A stretch of 14,244 nucleotides of DNA, taken from CAZIOH01 sp964540815 (GTDB lineage Bacteria; Myxococcota_A; Polyangia; Fen-1088). The translations under genes were made by a program, and so were the position numbers. Positions 1 through 6,514 of the stretch are shown piece by piece (position 1 is the first letter of the stretch; each line of letters opens with the position of its first letter). The stretch spans positions 1 through 14,244 of the forward strand of contig CAZIOH010000129.1 in assembly GCA_964540815.1 (NCBI GenBank), in the 5' to 3' direction. A model generated the notes under the pieces. It was not told where the DNA came from. It saw only the letters and a program-made list of their open reading frames with translations, and ran no database searches.

Positions 1-10
1 GGGAGGGGCC

Positions 11-38
11 CGCGGGGAGGGGTCCTCCCCTCCCCGCG
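11..38 (-). terminator. GC-rich hairpin downstream of the fibro-slime gene
   Basis: There is a perfect 12-bp inverted repeat, CGCGGGGAGGGG and its complement, around a TCCT loop. It begins 15 nt beyond the stop codon of the minus-strand fibro-slime gene. No T-tract follows on the minus strand, so it is not a textbook intrinsic terminator. A very stable hairpin directly after a stop codon in a high-GC genome is still best read as a transcript 3' end or an mRNA-stabilising structure. Confidence 0.45.
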
Positions 39-53
39 AGCGCCGAAGGCGCG

Positions 54-1040
54 TCAGGGGATGATCACGCCGCAGTCGACGAAGACGAAGTTGGTGTCGA
101 CCCGGAAGTTCGACGCGCTGGTGTGGCGCTCGGCGTGGAAGAGATCCATCGCGTAGGTGCTGCCGGGAGTGATCCCGAGCCTGGCCGCCGAATCATCCAG
201 CGCCACCGTTCCACTCGACGATGGATGGAGGCCCCCGAGGTCAACCGCGAGGTGGCCATTGATGAACACCCACAGGTCGTCGTCACCGGTGAAGGTGAAA
301 TGCTCGCCACCCGAGTACTTGAAGGTGGTGTGCACCTCGGTGGTGAAGCCGAAGTTGTGCTGCTTGCCGTCCTGCCCGGTCCCCGAGTTGCCCCACCCGA
401 CGCCATCGAGAGGAAAGAAGTTGCTGCTGGCGAAGGTGGAGATGCCGCCGCTGGCGACGAACTGGAAGTACACCAGGTACGGCTGATTGGTGCCGGGGGT
501 GTTGCGGTACCACAGATCGAAGTTGGTCTGAGACGTGGTCTGCTGCCCATAGGGACACGCCGCGCTGGTCATGCCGGCGCCGCCATCACAGGTGGAGGCA
601 TAGACCGGCTTGTGATCGGCCCCCAGCATCTCGGCCACGAGCCCGAGAGTGGGACGCGACCCCGAGAACGCCTCGAAGTCCGGGTCCCCCCCGGACTCGT
701 TCTTGCCCTTGAAGTCGCGAACCACGCCGACCACGGTGTTGCACCCGCCGGAGCCCGCCACGATGCCGCCTCCCGACGCCGTGGTGTCGGTGACGGCGTC
801 GCCGCGCCCGTATCCGCCCTGGTCGGCCGGGGTGATCGGGACGGGCGGCTGGCCGCTGGCGAGGTCGCCGCCGCCATCGGCGTTCATGGTGCCACGCGGG
901 CCCCCGTCGTACGCGAGGACGGGGTGACCGCCGGTGCCCGAGGCGGTGAGGGCGCCATGCCCCGCGGAGTCCTGGAAGGAACATCCAGCCCCGCCGGCCA
1001 AGAGAACGCAGACCAGGCCCCCTGAAATCCGATGCAACAT
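54..1040 (-). CDS. Fibro-slime domain protein, probable secreted lipoprotein
   Basis: Predicted 328-aa exported protein. The ATG at 1040 is chosen because it opens directly into a signal peptide (MLHR, then a hydrophobic stretch ending LAGGAGC). Cys20 could be lipidated, but the lipobox is imperfect. A purine-rich GGGGGAGGG tract abuts the ATG, too close for a classical ribosome site; an upstream GTG at 1112 would bury the signal. Residues 21-99 are a Gly/Ala/Ser/Thr-rich, probably disordered linker. About residues 100-322 match the fibro-slime domain: an N-terminal VVGVVRDFKG segment, a central YFQF/FFPLDG region, the TGDDDLWVFINGHLAVDLGG core near residues 251-270, and the C-terminal DLFHAERHTSASNFRVDTNF. 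That core is the PA14-like, Asp-rich part. The family is common in Myxococcota and Dictyostelium extracellular proteins. A role in matrix or surface adhesion is inferred. The gene appears monocistronic, is divergent from the next gene and is followed by a hairpin. Confidence 0.85.
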   Translation of the reverse strand: MLHRISGGLVCVLLAGGAGCSFQDSAGHGALTASGTGGHPVLAYDGGPRGTMNADGGGDLASGQPPVPITPADQGGYGRGDAVTDTTASGGGIVAGSGGCNTVVGVVRDFKGKNESGGDPDFEAFSGSRPTLGLVAEMLGADHKPVYASTCDGGAGMTSAACPYGQQTTSQTNFDLWYRNTPGTNQPYLVYFQFVASGGISTFASSNFFPLDGVGWGNSGTGQDGKQHNFGFTTEVHTTFKYSGGEHFTFTGDDDLWVFINGHLAVDLGGLHPSSSGTVALDDSAARLGITPGSTYAMDLFHAERHTSASNFRVDTNFVFVDCGVIIP

Positions 1041-1063
1041 CCCTCCCCCATCGGCGCGTCCGC

Positions 1064-1081
1064 CGTGGGAATGAAGACACG
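1064..1081. promoter_or_regulatory. Candidate operator, copy 1 of a shared 18-bp motif
   Basis: The motif CGTGGGAATGAAGACACG lies 23 nt upstream of the fibro-slime start, in the 217-nt divergent region 1041-1257. It matches 15 of 18 positions of the palindromic site at 14078-14095, upstream of the acyl-CoA dehydrogenase, in the same orientation relative to the downstream gene. Both copies have CGTG and CACG ends separated by 10 nt. This suggests a common regulator or promoter element, but two copies alone are weak evidence. No convincing sigma70 -35/-10 pair was seen in this divergent region. Confidence 0.3.
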
Positions 1082-1221
1082 AGGCGGCGCGGAATGGCCC
1101 TGAGGAACCCACGTCAAGTAGGATGACACGGGATGCAAGTCAGAGCAGGAAAGCCGGGCGGGGCTCGCCGTCGAGCGTGTTCAGGGTGGACAGGTCTCGC
1201 CACGCCTGTGGACCCACCTTT

Positions 1222-1244
1222 GGTGCAGCGTGTGTCCTTGCACC
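1222..1244 (+). promoter_or_regulatory. Inverted repeat in the leader of the BY-kinase-like gene
   Basis: GGTGCA and TGCACC arms of 6 bp are separated by 11 nt and end 13 nt before the ATG at 1258. It could be an operator half-site pair or a weak leader hairpin around the ribosome-binding region. No Shine-Dalgarno sequence is obvious before this start. The arms are short, so chance is possible. Confidence 0.2.
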
Positions 1245-1257
1245 GCTCGTCCTGCGC

Positions 1258-1908
1258 ATGAGCACCGGGGACTCCGGTCAGGAGGAGGTGGGGGTGGGTT
1301 CGGCGTCGGGGGACGAGCGGGATGTCGGGCCGGAGCTCGATCCGGGGGCCGGGCTCGGGCGCGACGAGGTCGCCATCGCCCGTCGCCTGGCGCTCTCCGC
1401 CCGGCGCTCGATCGGTCTGCTTCCGGTCGGTCTTCCCATCGGACTTGGGCCCGGCGAGTCGCCCCTCCTCGGCACCCTGGCGCGGGCGCTCACCGACTTC
1501 GTGAGCGGCGAGGTCGCCACGGTCGGCCCCTGGAGGACCTGGGACACCGAGCACGACCCCGAGGCTCGCGCCGAATCCGAGGCCTCTCGGCTGGCCGACG
1601 ACGGCGGTCGGATCGTTCCAGAGCCAGGGGATCCGCGGCGGGTCCGGCTGGTGCCCTCCGAGGTTGGCGACCAGAGCGCCGCCGGCTTCGCGCTGCGTCG
1701 GGCGCTGACGCGCCACCTGCCCAACCTGTCTCGCGTGCTGATCGATCTGTCGGATTATGCCCCGCCCGGGGTGATGCCCGGGATTGCCGAGCGCCTGGAT
1801 GGGGTGGTCCTGCTGGTGCGCGTGCGCCGGGATCGATGGCAGCGGGTGGCGGAGCTGACCCGGATGCTGCCCGGGAATCAGAGCCTCGGCGTCATCCTGC
1901 TCGAGTGA
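1258..1908 (+). CDS. ParA/bacterial tyrosine kinase-like protein with degenerate P-loop
   Basis: About 216 aa; I do not recognise a named family. Residues 50-80 (RSIGLLPVGL then GLGPGESPLLGTLARALTDF) sit where CpsD/BY-kinases and ParA-type ATPases carry the Walker A loop, but the expected Lys is Glu67 in GPGES. Later segments keep the fold signature: VLIDLSDY (160-167), resembling the Walker B strand, then RLDGVVLLVRVRRDRWQR (179-196) and SLGVILLE (209-216), as in the C-terminal half of polysaccharide-associated tyrosine autokinases. No Tyr-rich tail is present. It may be a pseudo-ATPase or a regulatory partner of a polysaccharide machine; this is inferred from weak similarity. The start is uncertain: ATG 1258 removes a poorly structured N-terminus, while an upstream ATG at 1123 would add 45 residues. 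Its last 17 nt overlap the convergent carboxylesterase gene. Confidence 0.6.
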   Translation: MSTGDSGQEEVGVGSASGDERDVGPELDPGAGLGRDEVAIARRLALSARRSIGLLPVGLPIGLGPGESPLLGTLARALTDFVSGEVATVGPWRTWDTEHDPEARAESEASRLADDGGRIVPEPGDPRRVRLVPSEVGDQSAAGFALRRALTRHLPNLSRVLIDLSDYAPPGVMPGIAERLDGVVLLVRVRRDRWQRVAELTRMLPGNQSLGVILLE

Positions 1909-2659
1909 TCGCCTCGGGCCCGGCGGGGGGCAGGGGCAGGTGGGCGGTGAGGAAGCGGCGAAACCCCCGCCACACCACCAGCGGGATCTCGTGTCCCCCG
2001 ACGAAGGGCACGAAGGTCAGGTCGACCCGCGCGGCGAGCAGGCGGTCGCGCAGGGCCTCCCCGGCCGAGAACGCCAGGTCCGGGTCCTGGTGGCCGTGGC
2101 TGAGGAACACCGGCAGTCCGACCCCCGCTTCGTGAGGCGGCAGAGGCGGCCACTCCGTGCTCGCGATCCGCGAGGCCGAGAAGAAGCCCAGGCCCGCGGC
2201 CCGCGGCCACCGGGGCTCGCGCATGAAGCAATCTGCCACCAGCATTCCGCCCTGGGAGAAGCCGGTCACGAAGCGGGGCAGGCGGACGGAGGGCCCGGGG
2301 CCGGGGTCCTCGGCGTCGAGCGCCCGCAGAAACCCCAGCAGCGCTCGCCGTGCCTCGGGCAGGTCGACCGGGCTCTGGGGCGCGAAGTCCCGAGGCCCGA
2401 GCGCCAGCGCCTGCGCGCGGGCCACCGGATCGATGTGCCACCAGGCGCGTCCCTGCACCCGCCCAGGCTCGAGCATCGCGGGCAAGGGGCCCTCCGGAAA
2501 CACGAACAGGCCCGGCAGGCCGAGCGCATGCGCGAACGGCGAGAGATCGGCTGGCGACATGGCGAACCCGTGCAACATCACGCAGACGAAGCGCGCCGAG
2601 GTCGGGTCTCCGACCACGGTCGTGGATAGCCCCGCGATCGAGCGGGTTCCTTCAAGCAT
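1892..2659 (-). CDS. Phospholipase/carboxylesterase-type alpha/beta hydrolase
   Basis: A 255-aa serine hydrolase of the Abhydrolase_2 (phospholipase/carboxylesterase) type. The complete triad is visible: oxyanion-side HGF near residues 30-32, nucleophile Ser135 in GFSQGG, Asp192 in HGHQDPDL, and His223 in GGHEIP. It probably cleaves short-chain or thioester-like acyl esters in the cytoplasm; the substrate is unknown. The ATG at 2659 is preferred because ATGCTTGA forms an 8-nt overlap with the stop codon of the upstream tandem-hydrolase gene, implying translational coupling. A GTG at 2719 lies inside a GGT/GGC glycine-repeat tract of that gene and would add a low-complexity V/A/P stretch. Its 3' end overlaps the convergent plus-strand gene by 17 nt. 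A role in releasing or editing an acyl group in the neighbouring pathway is inferred from context only. Confidence 0.85.
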   Translation of the reverse strand: MLEGTRSIAGLSTTVVGDPTSARFVCVMLHGFAMSPADLSPFAHALGLPGLFVFPEGPLPAMLEPGRVQGRAWWHIDPVARAQALALGPRDFAPQSPVDLPEARRALLGFLRALDAEDPGPGPSVRLPRFVTGFSQGGMLVADCFMREPRWPRAAGLGFFSASRIASTEWPPLPPHEAGVGLPVFLSHGHQDPDLAFSAGEALRDRLLAARVDLTFVPFVGGHEIPLVVWRGFRRFLTAHLPLPPAGPEAITRAG

Positions 2660-4817
2660 CGCCACGGTCGATACCGCGTCGACCGGCGGCACCGCCACGG
2701 GCGCCGCCACCACCACCACCGGGGGCCACCGCCCGTGCGTGGGAGCGGATCACCGAGGTCAGCTGCTCCACCAGGACCGGATGCGACCAGCGCGCCGTGA
2801 AGGTGTGGTCCGGTCCGGCGATCACGTGGGCCCGCAGCTTGCCTTGTGAGAGCAGGCGCGGGACCACCGAGCCGCCCTGGAGCGGCAGCAGCTCCATCCC
2901 GGGATCGCCGTCGGCGAACACGAAGTCCACCGCGATCTCCCGCGCGGCCAGGGTCTCGAGCTCGCTGCCGAGGTCGTCGGGCCGCGGCCTGCCGAGCTGG
3001 CGGGCGAGGTCGCGCCAGTGGCGCTCGGCGAGGCTCAGCGCGCGGCGTGCCAGCACCTGAGTGAGGACCCGGACGTGGACCTCGCCGCGGGCCAGCTTCT
3101 TCCAGGACTCGAGCCGTAGGGCGGACTGCGCGTACCGGTGGGACTCCTCGGCCACCTTGTGCGCCGGGAAATCCAGGGACATGCCGTCCTTCCAGAAGAA
3201 CGTGAGCGGGTTGATCGGCACGATGGCGGAGACGGGCTCTCCAGCGACGGCGGCCTTGAACCCGTGGTAGGCGCCCGAGCAGAGGCCGAGGATCACCACG
3301 CGCGACACGCCCGGCTGGGTCCGCAGGTGACGAACCGCCGTCGCGACGTCGGCGCCTGCGTGCGGGCTGTAGACCAGGTTGTCGGCCTGGCCGGGGCGGG
3401 TGCCGCTGTCTCCGATGCCCGAGAGATCCAGGCGCAGGACCGTGTGTCCCTCGGCGGCCCAGGCGCGTGCCAGGGTCACGTAGAGGCGACTCGGGCCGAT
3501 GTGGTGGATGGCCCCGGCGTTGAGGAGCAGGATTCCGAGCCGCGCCGCCGGCCGGGGCGTGCCTGGCTCGCCGCGGTCCTGGCGGGCGCCGGCAGGAGCG
3601 CCCGCTCCGTTCCGCACCGCCGATGGCGTGGATGGCTCGGTGGCGACGGGCGAGGCCGGTCGCGCGGTGATCCCGAACAGGATGGAGGCGGGATCGATGA
3701 AGCCGGCCTCCTCGAGCACGGCCGGGGTTCCGTCGCGGTGCCGCGCCAAGATCGCCGTCGACTGCGCCGCGGCCTGTCGGCGTGGCTCTGGCCGGGAGCC
3801 GGCGGGGGGGACCGACTGCGGATCGGGTTGGGCGCTCGCCTGCTCCCGGCGTCGGCCGAGCCAAGCGCGGGTGGCCGCACGCATCGCCTCCGGGGCGCGC
3901 GCCTTGTGCGGATCGAGCACCATCTCCGGATATCCCGGCAAGGGCAGGTGCTCCACGGTCGCTCCCTCGGCCCGCAGCCGGTCGACCCAGGCGGCGCCGG
4001 TCGGCAGATCGTCGCGATCGAGCAGCAAGATCTCCGGCGCTGGCCGGTGACCAGCCTTCGAGAGATCGATGGCCCCGAGCGCGCGCCTGGTCTCGTCGGA
4101 GAGCACGAACCCCACCGCCTCCTGGCCGTCATCTGCCGCGGGCGCCGCGGGCGCCGCGGGCGGGCCCGCGGAAGTCGTGTTGGTTGCGGGAGCGGGCGTC
4201 GCGGAGCCCTGGGGTGGGCCGAGCCCGAGCGCCATCTGCAGGGCGCGTAGCTCCCGGACGTAGGTTCTTCCGGACACGACCGGGGCGATGGCGACGATCC
4301 CCGCGACGTCCCCGCGTTCGGCCGCGGCCAGGGTGGCCAGCGTGGCGCCCATGCGCACACCGAACAGCACGACCTCGCGGGTTCCGCACATGTTCGCCAG
4401 ATACGCGATGGCGTGGTGGATGCTCGCCACCCAGGTCGCCACCCGATCGGCTTCGAGCCCGTCGCCGAACGTGTCACCGGTGCCGTCGTAATCGAACCGC
4501 AAGGATGGAACACCCAGGCAGGCGGCGTCTTCAGCGAACCGCCGCAGGCTGCGGTGCGCGCAGATGGCCTCGTATCCGAAGGGGTTGCAGATCACCATCC
4601 CGAGGCGGGGCTCCCGGTCGGTCGTGTGCGCGCGATGGAGCCACCCGAACAGCGGGCGGTCGGGCGGACCGAAGAAGCAGGCCTCGAAGGGAGCGGGATC
4701 CGCGCCGAGCCCGCGCGCCCGCGATGCCCCCGCCTCTTCGGTGTCGGTGGGCACCGTGCGGAGCTTCACGGTCGGTTGCACCCCGGCGCGACTTTGTTCG
4801 AAGGGAAGAATCGTCAT
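2652..4817 (-). CDS. Tandem alpha/beta-hydrolase fusion, exosortase A hydrolase 2/1-like
   Basis: A 721-aa cytoplasmic protein with two alpha/beta-hydrolase domains. Domain 1 (about 46-325) has strand and loop motifs CNPFGYE (78-84) and RFDYDGTGDTFG (107-118), and its nucleophile elbow is G-V-R155-M-G: Arg replaces Ser. A Pro/Ala-rich linker (about 204-228) interrupts it, and another disordered stretch (325-425) joins the domains. Domain 2 (about 425-692) has NAGAIHHIGPSRLY (433-446), RLDLSGIGDSG (462-472), elbow G-L-C513-S-G with Cys as nucleophile, acid candidates D637/D639 (FADGDPG), and D670-H671 in GPDHTF. An Arg elbow and a Cys elbow are, as I recall, hallmarks of exosortase A system-associated hydrolases 2 and 1, normally separate neighbouring proteins. 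No exosortase is in the window. It starts a two-gene operon with the carboxylesterase and ends in a Gly-rich tail. ATG 4817 has only a distant GAGG. Confidence 0.8.
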   Translation of the reverse strand: MTILPFEQSRAGVQPTVKLRTVPTDTEEAGASRARGLGADPAPFEACFFGPPDRPLFGWLHRAHTTDREPRLGMVICNPFGYEAICAHRSLRRFAEDAACLGVPSLRFDYDGTGDTFGDGLEADRVATWVASIHHAIAYLANMCGTREVVLFGVRMGATLATLAAAERGDVAGIVAIAPVVSGRTYVRELRALQMALGLGPPQGSATPAPATNTTSAGPPAAPAAPAADDGQEAVGFVLSDETRRALGAIDLSKAGHRPAPEILLLDRDDLPTGAAWVDRLRAEGATVEHLPLPGYPEMVLDPHKARAPEAMRAATRAWLGRRREQASAQPDPQSVPPAGSRPEPRRQAAAQSTAILARHRDGTPAVLEEAGFIDPASILFGITARPASPVATEPSTPSAVRNGAGAPAGARQDRGEPGTPRPAARLGILLLNAGAIHHIGPSRLYVTLARAWAAEGHTVLRLDLSGIGDSGTRPGQADNLVYSPHAGADVATAVRHLRTQPGVSRVVILGLCSGAYHGFKAAVAGEPVSAIVPINPLTFFWKDGMSLDFPAHKVAEESHRYAQSALRLESWKKLARGEVHVRVLTQVLARRALSLAERHWRDLARQLGRPRPDDLGSELETLAAREIAVDFVFADGDPGMELLPLQGGSVVPRLLSQGKLRAHVIAGPDHTFTARWSHPVLVEQLTSVIRSHARAVAPGGGGGGARGGAAGRRGIDRGDA

Positions 4818-4999
4818 CGTGGATAGATTGCCTCGAGGGTCGAGAGTACCATTTTATCAATTCTCGTCTGCGGACGATTGACAGGCGACGTTGCGCGAAT
4901 GGGCGACCTCGCCACGAGATCGATCCAACCTGCGACAAAGCCCGACAATGAGCTCGACCAGGTGCAATAACGAGTGCGACATTGCACGACAGTGCGACC
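4818..4999. promoter_or_regulatory. Divergent intergenic region, hydrolase operon / FemAB-like gene
   Basis: This 182-nt region is less GC-rich than its surroundings and separates two divergent genes, so it should hold both promoters. On the plus strand there is a perfect TTGACA at 4878-4883, but no good -10 box at 16-18 nt spacing. On the minus strand, TAAAAT at 4856-4851 is the best -10-like hexamer, without a matching -35. TGCGAC occurs at 4931, 4975 and 4993, the last two 18 bp apart. Promoter positions cannot be fixed from sequence alone. Confidence 0.45.
4962..4987. promoter_or_regulatory. Inverted repeat, candidate operator for the FemAB-like gene
   Basis: GTGCAAT and ATTGCAC are perfect 7-bp arms separated by 12 nt, ending 12 nt before the ATG at 5000. 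The dyad size and its place over the expected translation start resemble a repressor operator (TetR- or LacI-like dimension), but no regulator gene is in the window to pair with it. Confidence 0.35.
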
Positions 5000-6286
5000 A
5001 TGACGACGACCTCGGAAGGAATCCGATTGCCAAATATCGACATGGACATGGACATGGGACCCCGCCGTCGACCGTTCGCCCGCTGGATAGATCCGTTCAC
5101 GGAGCTCGCGGCCGTGCGCCAGGTCTGGGAGGCGCTGGCCGAGCCGGCGAAGGCGTCGTACTTTCTGTCCTGGCCCTGGGTGGAGAACTGGCTCGGGAGC
5201 CTGCCGCCCACCACCCGCCTCGCACTCCTGGTGCTGATGCAGGGCGAGACCCCGGTGGCCGCCGGTTTCCTCGGGCGCCGAACCCTGTTGCGCAACCGCG
5301 TCGTCCCGAGCCGGGCCGTCTTCTTGAACGGGACGGGCTGGCCCGAGTTCGACGAGATCTGCGTGGAGCACAACGCCTGGCTGACGAGCGCCCCGCTCGA
5401 TCTCCGGGACGTTCTCGACGCCGTGCCGCAGGCCTGGGACGAGCTCTTGCTCGACGCCATGGATGCCATCCCGGACGCCGTATCCGTGGCCGAGGCGTGG
5501 CCCGTGCGGCTCAAGGTCCGCGAGCGACGGCCGTGCTATCTCGTCGATCTCGAGAAGGTGCGCCGCGCCCGGGACGGCGAGTATCTCGGCTTGCTCGCGG
5601 GTGACCTGCGCTCACAGATCAAGCGGTCCTACAAGCTCCATCAGGCGCGGGGGCCGATCGCGCTCGAGGTGGCCGCCGAGCCCGAGCACGCCCGCGACAT
5701 CTTCCACGAGCTGGTGGCGCTCCACCAGGCGACCTGGAAGGGGCGCGGAGAGCCGGGGGCCTTCGCGACCCCCTACTTCCTGCGGTTTCACGAGCGTCTC
5801 ATCGAGGGCCGGCTCGCTCACGGCGAGATCCAGCTGATGCGCATCCGGGCCGGGACGAGCACGCTCGGGTGCCTTTACAATTTCGTGTGGAACGGGACGG
5901 TCTCGTTCTATCAGAGCGGTGTGGCGTACGAGTCGGACAACCGGCTCAAGCCGGGGCTGGTCTGCCATGTCGAGGCCATTCGCCACAATGCCCGGGTGGG
6001 CCACCGGCTCTACGACTTCCTGGCCGGAGACGCGCGCTACAAGCGGGGACTGTCGACCGATGTGCGGGAGATGGTCTGGGCGACCGTGCAGCGTCCACGC
6101 CTGAGATTCCTCGCCGAGGACTTGGTGCGCATCGTGGTGGCGGCCGTGCGTCAGCACCGGGGCGACGAGGCGGCCGCGGCTGGCGGAAGCGCCGGGGCCG
6201 AGGTCCGAGGACGGAACAGCGCGAGCCCGGGCGCCACCGCGGACCCGGCCCCGAGGCCGAGGACCGGCGAGGACGCCGCCGCCTGA
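5000..6286 (+). CDS. CelD/GNAT_6 (FemAB-like) acyltransferase
   Basis: A 428-aa protein of the CelD/BcsL, GNAT_6 (PF13480-like) group. Its duplicated GNAT fold is related to FemAB transferases, which add aminoacyl groups to peptidoglycan. An N-terminal half carries YFLSWPWVENW (54-64), typical of these proteins. The GNAT_6 core spans about 200-350: LRSQIKRSYK, a central FHELVALHQATWKGRG, then GCLYNFVWNGTVSFYQSG (290-307) and the motif YDFLAGDARYKRGLS (338-352). The C-terminal 45 residues are Ala/Gly/Pro-rich and probably disordered. Homologues often sit in exopolysaccharide, cellulose and PEP-CTERM clusters, so transfer of an acyl or aminoacyl group to a surface glycan is plausible; the substrate is unknown. 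The ATG at 5000 has no clear Shine-Dalgarno sequence. A TTG at 4982 would add six residues, and an internal MDMDMG repeat (15-20) offers later starts. It transcribes toward the assembly gap. Confidence 0.8.
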   Translation: MTTTSEGIRLPNIDMDMDMGPRRRPFARWIDPFTELAAVRQVWEALAEPAKASYFLSWPWVENWLGSLPPTTRLALLVLMQGETPVAAGFLGRRTLLRNRVVPSRAVFLNGTGWPEFDEICVEHNAWLTSAPLDLRDVLDAVPQAWDELLLDAMDAIPDAVSVAEAWPVRLKVRERRPCYLVDLEKVRRARDGEYLGLLAGDLRSQIKRSYKLHQARGPIALEVAAEPEHARDIFHELVALHQATWKGRGEPGAFATPYFLRFHERLIEGRLAHGEIQLMRIRAGTSTLGCLYNFVWNGTVSFYQSGVAYESDNRLKPGLVCHVEAIRHNARVGHRLYDFLAGDARYKRGLSTDVREMVWATVQRPRLRFLAEDLVRIVVAAVRQHRGDEAAAAGGSAGAEVRGRNSASPGATADPAPRPRTGEDAAA

Positions 6287-6339
6287 CGAGGGACCGTCGC
6301 CAGTCGAGAGCTGGCCTTCAATCGACTTGATCGCGGCCG

Positions 6340-6439
6340 NNNNNNNNNNNNNNNNNNNNNNNNNNNNNNNNNNNNNNNNNNNNNNNNNNNNNNNNNNNNN
6401 NNNNNNNNNNNNNNNNNNNNNNNNNNNNNNNNNNNNNNN
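6340..6439. other. Assembly gap (100 N)
   Basis: Exactly 100 N, the conventional placeholder for a scaffold gap of unknown length. It lies between the convergent FemAB-like gene (stop at 6286) and the GH2 gene (stop at 6515). One or more genes could be missing. The 53 nt on its left show no strong terminator. The 75 nt on its right contain three GGCCAC copies (6465, 6471, 6489), low-complexity sequence that may have helped break the assembly. Confidence 0.98.
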
Positions 6440-6514
6440 CGTGGACGTCAAGGATCACGGGTTTGGCCACGGCCACGGGTACGATCGGGGCCACGGGTCT
6501 TGGCGGGCCGTGCT

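Noticed and set aside
2701..2721. Trinucleotide GCC/ACC tract as a phase-variable repeat
   Set aside because: It encodes the Gly-rich tail of the tandem hydrolase. Triplet slippage would keep the frame, so switching on/off is not expected.
4878..4883. Perfect TTGACA as a sigma70 -35 box
   Set aside because: The hexamers 16-18 nt downstream are GC-rich and unlike TATAAT, so no promoter is called from it alone.
5612..6451. Minus-strand frame running through the N gap
   Set aside because: Its continuity depends on unknown bases, and most of it is antisense to the GNAT_6 gene.
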